A stretch of DNA of 64,000 nt, from contig CM067064.1 of assembly GCA_033980235.1 (NCBI GenBank), positions 3,503,001 through 3,567,000 on the forward strand. The letters are read 5' to 3'. Positions 47,262 to 57,821 of this stretch are shown here, piece by piece. This stretch comes from Diadema setosum (taxonomy: Eukaryota; Echinodermata; Echinoidea; Diadematoida; Diadematidae). Numbering within the stretch: position 1 is the stretch's first letter; each line of letters begins with the position of its first letter. Both the position numbers and the translations under genes were made by a program. The notes beneath the pieces were generated by a model, which saw nothing but the letters and a program-made list of their open reading frames with translations, had not been told where the DNA came from and searched no databases.

Positions 47262-48330
47262 GACCCAGCGGGGGTCACGTGCTCACCTGAGTATCGCAAC
47301 TTCACCTTCCATGCATTCTTGCAGACTCTTACCTGAGAACATTGGAAATTTATGGTGGAGGTAGCTTTGAGAGTGGGGGCATGGTGTCCATTTACTATTC
47401 CATCCCACTGGTAAAAAATACCTACCAAGTACACTGTACTTTATAGAATGTTAATTGGATTATGCAGCTTGGGCAAAAAAAAGACTTAAAGCCCTATCAC
47501 TTTTGATTAGAACTAGAGAAAAATATTACTGAATATAAATTGATTTTGGAGGTTTGGACCCCCTGGGCCCCCAAGGAAAGCATGGTGCCCATTCAAATAC
47601 TTTGAAATCTTATTCCCATGGGGCTACCTGCCAAGTTTGGTGAAAATTTGTAATAGGGTTTTCAAGAAAAAGATGAAAATTTACTATGTCGGTCCAAATT
47701 TAGGCCCCCTGGGGCCCCCCAAGTGGGGCATGGTGCCCATTTGATAGAATTGAGATTCTATCCCCCTAGGGATGCTACCTGCCAAGTTCGGTGAAAATTT
47801 GTGATCTAATAGGGTTTTCAAGAAAAAGATGAAAATTTACAATTTTGGTCCAAAGTTAGGCCCCTGGGGGCCCCCCAGGTGGAGCATGGTGCCCATTTGA
47901 TGGAATTGAGATTCTATCCCCCTAGGGATGCTACCTGCCAAGTTTGGTGAAAATTTGTGATCATATAGAGTTTTCAAGAAAAAGATGAAAATTTACAATT
48001 TCGGTCCAAATTTAGGTCCCCTGGGGCCCCCCAGGTGGGGCATGGTGCCCGTTTGATGGGAATGAGATTCTTTCCCCCTAGGGATGCTACCTGCCAACTT
48101 TGGTGAAAATTCATAATGGCATTTTCAAGAAAAAGATGAAAATGTACAATTTGGGCCTCATTAGGACCCCTCCCCACCCCTCCCCTGGGTCCCAAGGGGG
48201 GGGGGGGGGACCCCTGATTCCGCCATGAACAAACTTGAAACTACAATCATCAATGTACTAATTCATAGTATTAACTTAGCTCTATCCCTTCTGGTTTTAG
48301 AGAGCTTGAAGATTTTTTAAGATTCCTTAA

Positions 48331-49409
48331 TGCACTTGTCAATGTAATGACTCACCCCACTACCCCCGGACATGGGTGCGTCATTTCCTCGTTTGGTCCG
48401 TCAAATTTGTGACCCAGGTGTTCGTCATTTTACCAGCTTTGTCCGTCAAATTTTTGACCGAGGGGTGCGTCAAAATCCCATCATTGTCGGTCAAATTTTT
48501 GACCGAGGGGTGCGTCATGGTACGTCACTTGGCTATGGAAAATAACACGCATTATTCTGAACCGAGGGATGCGTCACTTGCTATGGAAAACTGCACGCAT
48601 TTTTGCACGCTACCAGTACCGTATACACGTACCGCGAGTGAAATTACAGTGAGCGTTTTCCCGCGGCAAGTGAAAGTCGGGAAGCGTTTTGGAATAAGAG
48701 GGGAGAATGCTTGCCAGAATCTGGCAAACAAATAATTTAAAAGCCACCCTTTCTCCTCACATTTTCTAAATAATGTTCTGTGGTGACAAAGGCGAATTTT
48801 TGACAGTAAAAGAAGCGGCAGCAGAAGAAACTGCCTGCCGCATGCCATTTTCTGCTCGCGGGATTAGCCCGACGAGACACGCGACACTGCGCTGCAGTAT
48901 GCATCCACCGGACTAGCAATGGCCGCGCACACACAGCGCATCTGCACACATTTGTGATTGTCATGTATGGATTGCATGCACAGAATACACACTACAAATG
49001 TACGGAATACTTAGTATCGTAGCATGCAGCAGCGTGATGTACGGTGAATGACGGTACGGTGCTTACAGGGCCAGGGTAAGGAAAACTTGCCGAAACTTTG
49101 ACAAATTATGTTTACGAACCAAAAGAAAATGAAATTGCTTGAATAAAACGTATGCAATAATCGTTTCAGTATTTTCGGGGGTGCGTCAAATGTACCGAGG
49201 ATGTCCGTCAAAAAAGTGACTGTGGTGTTCGTCACTTTCAACGTGTTGTCCGTCAAAAAAGTGACTGTGGTGTTCGTCACTTGCAGCGTTTTGTCCGTCA
49301 AAAAAGTGACTGTGGTGTCCGTCAAAAACCCCGTGTGGTCAGTCAAAAAATGACCATGACGCACCCATGTCCGGGGGTAGTGGGGTGCGTCATTACATTG
49401 ACAAGTGCA
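48331..49409. mobile_element. Element E: 1.08-kb TIR element with GTCCGTCAAA repeats
   Basis: TIRs of about 54 bp begin tgcacttgtcaatgtaatga, continue caccccactacccccggac and atgggtgcgtcat, and are flanked by TAA on both sides (48328-48330, 49410-49412). Subterminal zones repeat gtccgtcaaa...gtgac / ggtgcgtca words. There are four to five on the left (48390-48530) and about six on the right (49180-49360). The interior frames show no domain. It is a non-autonomous DNA element inserted in the D tandem array. Confidence 0.8.
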
Positions 49410-49560
49410 TAATTTTGGGGAGTTGGGGCCCCTCTGGGGGCCCCCCAGGTGGGGTATGGTGCCCACTTGAACAAATTGAGATCCTATCCCCCTAGGGATG
49501 CTACCTGCCAAGTTTGGTGAAAATCGGTCAAGGGGTTCTCAAGAAGAAGATGAAAATGTA

Positions 49561-50986
49561 ACAAGGAAAAGTAGAAATTACGCGGTGCGTAATATATGTC
49601 CCCGCCGGAAGTAGCATTTTGTAACAAAATGTGCAATAAAGGTCAAAAATCAAGGTCAAAGGTCAAAGAAATCAAATGTCAAAATTCTGTGTAGAAGTTT
49701 TGAAGCCCTCACCTAGTGCCATCACATAAAGCAAATGGAATCGAAATTGGGTTAGAAATGGCGAAGGAGTAGCATTTTGTAGCCAATGTACAATATAGGT
49801 CAAAAATCAAGGTCAAAGGTCAAAGAAGACAAAGGTCAAAATTCTGTGTAGAAGTTTTGAAGCCCTCACCTAGTGCCATCACATAAAGCAAAAGGAATCA
49901 AAAACGGGTTAGAAATGGCAAAGGAGTAGCATTTTGTAGCAAAATGCACAATATAGGTCAAAAATCAAGGTTAAAGGTCAAAGAAGTCAAAGGTCAAAAT
50001 TCTGTGTAGAAGTTTTGAAGCCCTCACCTAGTGCCATCACATAAAGCACTTGGAATCGAAATCGGGTTAGAAATGGCGAAGGAGTAGCATTTTGTAGCCA
50101 ATGTACAATATAGGTCAAAAATCAAGGTCAAAGGTCAAAATTCTGTGTAGAAGTTTTGAAGCCCTCACCTAGTGCTATCACATAAAGCAAACGGAATCGA
50201 AATCGGTTTAGAAATGGCGAAGGAGTAGCATTTTGTAGCAAAATGCACAATATAGGTCAAAAATCAATGTCAAAGGTCAAAGAAGTCAAAGGTCAAAATT
50301 CTGTGTAGCAGTTTTGAAGCCCTCAACTAGTGCCATCATATAAAGCAAACGGAATCAAAATCGGGTAAGAAATGGCGAAGGAGTAGCATTTTGTAGCAAA
50401 ATGAACAATATAGGTCAAAAATCAAGGTCAAAGGTCAAAGAAGTCAAAGGTCAAAATTCTGTGTAGAAGTTTTGAAGCCCTCAACTAGTGCCATCATATA
50501 AAGCAAACGGAATCAAAATCGGGTAAGAAATGGCGAAGGAGTAGCATTTTGTAGCAAAATGAACAATATAGGTAAAAAATCAAGGTCAAAGGTCAAAGAA
50601 GTCAAAGGTCAAAATTCTGTGTAGAAGTTTTGAAGCCCTCACCTAGTGCCATCACATAAAGCAAACGGTATCGAAATCGGGTTAGAAATGGCGAAGGAGT
50701 AGCATTTTGTAGCAAAATGTACAATATAGGTCAAAGGTCAAGGTCAAAGGTCACAACTGAAATTCTGTGTAGAAGTTTTAAAGCTCCCATGTAGTGCTAT
50801 CATATAAAGCAAACAGAATCAAAATTGGCTTATATTATGACAGAGAAGTAGCAAATTGAACATTTTGATCACACACGGACGCACACACGGACGGACGCAC
50901 GAACGGACAGACGCACGGACGGACACACACACGTACGGAGCCCGTTTCATAGTCCCCTGCTCGAACTCGTTCGGCGGGGACAAAAA
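49561..50986. repeat. Repeat A2: eight-unit copy of the 155-bp array
   Basis: The same start (acaaggaaaagtagaaatta) and end (tcggcggggacaaaa) as A1. Eight units are marked by ctgtgtag.agtttt at about 49687, 49844, 50003, 50144, 50304, 50460, 50618 and 50766, then a (cgga)n tract at 50876-50925. It differs from A1 mainly in unit number. Confidence 0.85.
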
Positions 50987-51296
50987 GTTTACGCACGACG
51001 GACGAAGAGCGATCGCAATAGCTCACTTGAGCCTTTGGCTCAGGTGAGCTAATAAAAACTCACAGATATGGAATATACACCAATTACAACAGTCTCACTA
51101 TTAAACTGTACGTAGCCCAACCAGACACCACGGCCATGCGTGAAGTTGTGTACAACGCGCGACAGGGCTGTGCCTGTGTATTATGATTATCACATATCAG
51201 TTCTAAGTAATACCCGGTTAATTTTAGACCTCTACACTACAGTTTCATCAATAATCCCAATCCAATTGAATGTAAATTTAGTGGTCTATTATATAC

Positions 51297-51818
51297 CTCC
51301 GGTGGGGCCGAGGCATCGCAGATCTTTTCTGCTCCCATGCTGTCCACAGGAGCATCTCGGTGGATCCTCATCTGCTGAATATTCTCCAGCTGCATCCTCC
51401 ACATGGCGGGCTCCCATCCACTGCTGTTACTGGAGGTACATTTCTCCTCCCTGGCACTGGTGGTGTCTGTTGTTTCAAGAAACTTGTCACTCTTCACTTC
51501 AGATTTTTTTCCAGTCTGGACGTCTGTCTTGTTCTTGGGGTTTTCTACTTTTACCTTTTTCCTCGTACTCCCAGTTTCCCCATCTCTAAGTTCTGGCTGA
51601 GGATGAGGTAAATCAACTGTTCCTTGAGCAGTTTCGTAAGACACCTGAATATGCCGACGTCTTCTGATTTTGTCTCCGGTTCGGCCAGACTCCTGGGCAA
51701 TCCCGCGCACGCTTCCCCTCAGCCTCACTTGCTTGAGATCTGAGTTTACTGACCTACCAGATCTCAACTCTCGACGAAAATATGGAGACTCAGTGGAACT
51801 CGACCTGTAAGAGGACAT
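51297..51818 (-). CDS. NTHL1: NTHL1 exon 1: N-terminal region
   Basis: From Met in MSSYRSSSTESPYFRREL the 174-codon exon is basic and Ser/Lys-rich (RRRRHIQVSYE, TRKKVKVENPKNKTDVQ). This fits the nuclear-targeting, regulatory N terminus of animal NTHL1. It ends WEPAMWRMQLENIQQMRIHR, DAPVDSMGAEKICDASAPPE, immediately before the GT donor, and joins exon 2 in phase 0. The assembled protein would have about 370 residues, longer than human NTHL1 (about 312) mainly in this region. Upstream in-frame Mets exist (51848, 51908), and a ctcttacag acceptor-like site directly follows the chosen ATG, so a further 5' exon is possible. Confidence 0.9.
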
Positions 51819-52116
51819 GATAATGTTACACGTCCTTCTAGCCAAGCGCATGTACATGAATAAAAGGCTGTAGTAATATAATTTCCAAGATCTACACCAT
51901 TCCAGCAAGGGATGCAGCGGGCAGCGAGCAGGCCCTTGCCATGAACGATGAACGCAGCTTTAGCAATGTACCAGCACGTGGTCTGCTTTACTGCTGACCT
52001 ACCTAGCGCTGTGAGGGTGCGCTGGTGATGGTAAACACAGGTAGGTGCAATGGGAGTGTGAACAGTGCATCAGCTGTTTGCCGTGTCTGGCTAGCCGCTG
52101 TTGTTCTTGGGTGTTT

Positions 52117-52147
<31 letters not shown>

Positions 52148-54451
52148 GAGGGAGGCAACGACGCGTTTACTGTATTCAGCTAGTAGAATTATCAACAACA
52201 TAAAGAAAAAGAATCATGCTCTGCAAAATGATGATTTAAAGCATAGAAAAGGAAACACAAATGGCATTATTGATTTTCTACTTTGTTATATGCCCGTCAG
52301 CACCTCTGCTACATAATGGTATCTTCTTGCAGTTTATCAAACCGCGGCAAAAGAAGAATCTTCTTCTTCTTCTTCTCCTTCAATAGCCTGAAGATTCTTG
52401 CAGATTCTTCGCCCCACCCCCAGCCAGCCCCCTCAGACGGTCAACCGTAGACTTTGAAATGGGTTGGGATTTTTACCTCCAAACACGAGCTTTTGAAAGG
52501 GCTGCCACCAAAATTACCCCCATATTATGACCTTTTGGGAGAGAAGCCAGAATATTTACCCCCAACACAAATAATGACTAAAATTACATTTTCCATACTT
52601 TAGTCAATGTAAAATTCATTGTTTTCTTACCAAAAAGAAAGAAAAAAGAAAGATGATTACTATATAGTATCACTGGGGCCCGATTTATAAGGTGTAAGCT
52701 GAATTTCATATATGTCTTTCATACCGGCATCTGTTCTGAATTTTCTTATCTCATTTACATGAAATATAATTATGAAATTTCGATGTGTGACTAGCTCTGC
52801 TGGAGTGTAATAACGTGCATCAGTCTTTATATCAAGGTTGTGGGTGTGAGAGACCACATTTTATTATTTTTTGTGTTGGATGCCGTCACTCAAAAATATT
52901 TTTAAGTAAGTGCCAAACTGGATCGGCCTGACAGATGGGAAGATACCACGTCTCATTGCATACTGACTGTCACACTATCAAGGAAGGCATATCTGATACT
53001 TTTCGTAATCCATACTAATGGATGAGCTGTTTAGACAGGGGTAAAGACACAGCCTCGGATGCGCGAATACAAAATTGAAAATATAGCCGAATTTTTTTTT
53101 TTTTTATCACTTGCGATGACTTACCTGGACACTAATCTGAGTGATATATCAATTTATAGAGAACTTGAAGATTATGCCGTATCAGTTTCATTTATCGGAA
53201 TTGAAATAAAAAAGTGATAATATTAATTGTCACAGGTCTTTCCAAGGGGGTACAATTACATCACTTTCACGACCTACAGCTCAGATACACGTCTACAGAC
53301 TGGATTTACTTTTGTCTCATAAGCCTAGGTGAAGTTTCCTTTCATTTAACATATTAATAGCGTTAAAAATAATCTTCAGATTGCTCTGAATGTTCAGAAA
53401 GAACAGTGAGATGGCGGCATCAAACCCCGATCATCTTCGTTTGTGCATCCGGAGAAAACTGGCGGCTGTTTGAATACTGTAATTTATAGCCAGATGATAA
53501 CTTCGTCTCATCCATGAACTATTGAACCTCCTCGATCTCATGGGGTCGTGGTCTGTTGCCTAGGTCGCGTCCGGTCCATCCCACGCTCTCAGCTAGCTAT
53601 GCGCTAGTCCTGCACAAAATTCACGTGGGGGTAGGCAAATCGCAGTTGTTTACATTTTGACGCGGGAAAAGTGTAGCAAACCGAAGGAAAATTGGCAACA
53701 GTTAAGCCAATGAGAACACAGATCTGTCGCTCATCTCATTCTTTTTGCTTTGCAACCGATCAGAATTATTTTCTATCCAATTTTAAAATAGAATAATTGT
53801 GAAAAAATAAAAATCAATAAGAATAAATTCACAATTGCTTTTTAGAACAGTTATTGCAACTTTATTGTCACAAAATGAGTAATGTGCCTAATCAGTGATG
53901 GGAATACGTGTAGTGTACGTGTAGCGCCGTAGCACAGGATTTTGCAGGGCATTACAGTATGAATCGATTACGAGGATCAGGATCTAAGAACTCACATTTG
54001 GATGCCGTGTACTGTATGAATCACCACATAATGGCGAGAGCGAACGGAAGCAACAGGGCCACTGGCCTTCTATTTTTTGCTGGAAATAGTCATCCAGAGT
54101 TGGCAAATGCTGTAGCGACGTGAGTATGGTTGGATACGGACACTCTTTAGTGAAATTTTCATTCACATGATCGTCACATGTAAGTAGGAACATGTCCCAA
54201 ATATCTCGGGGCACACAGAGCGGAACGATTCACGTGCAATCCAATCGCCACATTCAATGAACTTGTAGTAAAGCCGGTCGGGCGCGGGCGCCAGAGCAGC
54301 AGTGAGCGAATGAAGACTTGTCTTGCTCACCACACTGTTTGTGTTGACTGTTTCCAAAAGCTTTCACTCGGCCGAGCTTGACAACATCAACAACAGTTCA
54401 AATCACCATCAAGCACTAACGCCATAACGGTTAAAATCTAGACATTAATTT
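51819..54451. other. Upstream region of NTHL1
   Basis: This region should hold the NTHL1 promoter. It has a G-run and TG tract at 52118-52145 and a TTC/GAA microsatellite at 52355-52378. Minus-strand frames at 53984-54357 (with DRLYYKFIECGDWIARESF) are open but unrecognised. The first exon of the PRPSAP gene, expected in this interval or further right, was not found. Confidence 0.45.
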
Positions 54452-57400
54452 AGGTGATCCGAGTATCCTCTCGGATCACCTTCTGTATCTGTACGGAATC
54501 TTTCTTTGTTTGTTTCTGGACAAAATTTGTGCAGAGGTTAGCTCAGAAAGTGCATTGTCTTTCAATGTCAAACTTATACCATATATGTATCGTCTCCCAA
54601 AGACGGCAATCGAACTAAAATCATGGTGATCAGTCGACCGTGACGTCACTATGACGTCATTATATGAAAACACATTCTCAATCATATCTCATTAATGGAA
54701 TGGAGTTTTTCAATGAAATTTACGTCACATAGAATCTATATTTCAGGTCAAGCGCATTCTACTCATATTCTCAAAATTCATCTATGCCTTAAAACGTGCG
54801 CGTACGCGCGCGTTGAAATATTTGTATGCTCAAATCGAGCTCAAATTCTTTTTGCACACATTTCAGACCATTTGGAGCATTTTTAGAAAAATTGAAAAAA
54901 TTGGACGGACGCGTACGCGCGCGCTCATATATGCACGCACAGCTCATATGCAATAGAAATTTCCCGTTTTTTCACACTTATCGGCTGCCTGAAATGTCAA
55001 GGAATATTTCTACCAAGTTTCAAGTCAATCCGACTCAATGTGACGTCATACGGGCCAGTCAAAGTTGAAATTCCGCGCGCGCGTCAATGGCTATCAATAC
55101 AGTGCAACTATGCCAAAAAAATGCCAATTTTAAATCCGATTTTACTCGTCAGGATGGACGGTGACCTACCATTTTCTGTACATATTTTGAAAGCTGATGA
55201 GTTGTACATGTCATTTCATGGGGTGGCAATGCTGACAAAATGACTAAAAGATATCAAATTTCTTAATAAAGTAAAAAAAGTAAATTTTCAAAATGACGTC
55301 ATCAAATTTCAAGTTCATTTGAGCGTATCTCACTAGTCCTTTGTCAATTTTCACCCAGATTTCAGTATGATGTAGTTTATTTAATGTTCTTTCATAAGTG
55401 TAATAACACAATTTTGATTGGATGATGGCATTACCTCGTAAAAATGGATTGAAAGTAACCTTGTCAAATTTGACTAGTATACGTGTTATCTCTATGGGAG
55501 TGCAGTTTTTCTGGAAATGAAAATTGACATGACTATCTTTATCGAGCACTAGCTCACTTATGCTTCCGTGAATTTCTCCCAGATTTTAATATGTTGTAGC
55601 TGGGACTTTGGGCTATCTTAAGTGTACCCATGGAGCTACCAAAAAGATGGAGTAACAACGGTTGGGGTCCTTTTGAAGTGATGCTCGAAGCCGACTCGTA
55701 AAAAGTAATCCTCGCTAAGCCCCCGTGAGCGAGAGCGATGACAGATGAGACAGTGCGTACGCACAATGACGTCATCCGCAGCGCGTTCGCAAACTGGTTC
55801 TTACCATGGAGCTACCTAGCTCCATGGTTCCACCATGGAACGTCAATGCATGGGACTACACAAACTGCAACTGCCCCGTCGACTTCGAGCATATGCGATT
55901 TAACATGATTCTGAATTAATTATAGCTACACGTGTACAAATAGTGAATCTGCAGTGTAACAAATTGTTTAACATGTCATACCGTCGTTTAGTATGTAAAT
56001 CACGATATGATACGACCGGCATGTAAACAAACACTGCACTCTCGACACGATCAATAATGGCCGTCACGCTGTCCCGAACAAACACAAAGACAAATAACAG
56101 CTGGCTTCACAACGGTATAGATAAAATGTACGCAATTGTACGCAGTCAACACTTACGTAAGATTGTAGTTTCAAATGTCAGCTTTACGGACAGATATTGA
56201 AATATGTGGAGAAATGTGAGGGATTTTTATTAAGAATTTTATTCTTAGGGTATGTACTTGCCACAGTCACAAAGCATGACGACAATACACTGTACAGTAC
56301 CTTCGCTGTTCATGGGCCAATTCAGTTCGTTCAAAGTGCACTGCACTCGGTATCTCCTGTGTTTTGCCTGTGGATATTATGCGCATGCGCGTGGTCTTCA
56401 GCAAAGTTTTGCGCAGCCATATGTTGTTGCAAGTCGAGTTTTCGACTCGATACAGCACTATATTGTATGTGCAATGTTGGTGAGTATGACGTCATTTTTG
56501 CGGCTCGGAGCATCGTTTGCCAAAGTATCCCCTGCGGGACGAGTTAAGCCGTCCCAGCGAGTGCGGTGCTTTGAAGTCTGTCAGAACTGACCGCTCGTAG
56601 TTGGGTTACGTAATATTGGTGGCCTTCGTTGTTACTCCATCTTTTTGGTAGCTCCATGGTGTACCCTTCGTTTTTTCATGCGATGTCAGGATCACGTCCA
56701 AAAACTTGGTTGAAATTAAAGCTTATCTTCGATGTATTGGAATATTTTTTTTCTTTCTGCAACTTTCTTTGCAATAACTCGAGAAAAACATACCCTATCA
56801 CCACCATAGTTTGCACATGTTTAGTTCATGTCACGTACATTATTTCATAAAATAACAACTACTTGATCAGACGCCATCTTGGGTATGTGAATTAGGGTCA
56901 AAGGTCATAAATGTTTCCTCCTGTATCTTGGTGAATACATGTCCTATCTTTCCCATATTTTGCACACATAAAGACCGTGTTACAAGGATCATTTCACAAA
57001 ATAACCACTTTTTGCTCAGATGCCATCTTGTCTGTGCAAAGTGGGTGAAAGGTCATATGTACTTTTTTCTGTATCTTCGTTATGACGTGTTAAATCTCTA
57101 TGGGAGGGAATTTTTCTAGATGTTAATATTGACACGATTGTCTTTATCGAGCACTAGCTCACTTTACCCTTCCGTGAATTTTTCTCAGATTTTAATATGT
57201 TGTAACTCAGACTTTGCGCTATCGTTGAGTCCCCTTTGTTTTTTCATATGATGTCGGGATCATGTTAAAATACTTGGTTGAAATTAAAGCTTATCTTCGA
57301 TGTACTGAGATATTGCTATGTTTCGGCAACTTTCTTTGCAATAACTCAAGAAAAACAGCCCCTATCACACCCATATTTTGCACATGTTTAGTTCATGTCA

Positions 57401-57815
57401 AGTACATTATTTCATAAAATAATAACTACTTGATCGGACAACATCTTGGGTGTGTAAATTAGGGTCAAAGGTCACAGATGTTTCATCCTGTTTCTTGGTG
57501 AATACATGTCTTATCTTTCCCATATTTTGCACACGCAAAGATCATGTTACAAGAATCATTTCACAAAATAACCACTTTTTGCTCGGATGCCATCTAGGTT
57601 GTGCAAAGTGGGGTCAAAGGTCATATGTACTTGTTGCTGTATCTTCGTTATAGTGTATACAGATTTGGTACCAAAGATGGCAGATATGACTCCCTTTTCT
57701 AAATGAGAATCCAAACATCACACGGCCAATGTCTCTGAACACAGATGAAACCTGCATGGTCATGCCTATTGCGATCAGGACTTGAATCATTGATTAAAAA
57801 AAAATCGGATCACCT
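54452..57815. mobile_element. Element F: AGGTGATCCGA-ended element with internal tandem repeat
   Basis: The 11-bp ends AGGTGATCCGA and its complement are flanked by TAATTT on both sides (54446-54451, 57816-57821). At the left end the TIR word recurs inverted after ten bases (gtatcctctcggatcacc), giving a small hairpin. The interior contains a 565-bp unit tandemly repeated about twice (about 55480-57085 minus insert G, and 57086-57660), with caaaggtcat and cattttgcacac words. There is no transposase. An island of alternating cgcgcg lies at 54800-54930. Confidence 0.65.
55630..56658. mobile_element. Element G: hAT-like non-autonomous insertion inside F
   Basis: Ends atggagctaccaaaaagatg, then gagtaacaacg, and the complementary cgttgttactccatcttttt, then ggtagctccatg, form TIRs of about 35 bp. 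The 8-bp sequence GTGTACCC precedes (55622-55629) and follows (56659-56666) the element. An 8-bp duplication is the hallmark of hAT transposons. The uninterrupted second copy of the host tandem unit near 57228 has no insert. A gctccatgg hairpin lies inside at 55804-55835. No transposase ORF. Confidence 0.85.
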
Positions 57816-57821
57816 TAATTT

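Larger units (their letters stand above)
47262..51049. repeat. Composite repeat D with 150-bp tandem units
   Basis: The left edge gagacccagcgggggtcacg, then tgctcacctgag, mirrors the right edge agcctttggctcaggtgagc, so the ends are complementary. The inner unit (about 150 bp: ggggccccccaggtggggca, then tggtgcccatttga...gatgctacctgccaag...gaaaatttgtgat) is repeated at about 47570, 47709, 47867, 48021, 48170 and 49430. The array is interrupted by element E (48331-49409) and ends in repeat A2. No coding potential. Confidence 0.75.

Noticed and set aside
53984..54357. Minus-strand open frames as a small gene
   Set aside because: Two overlapping frames without a recognised motif; insufficient support, mentioned only as unexplained.
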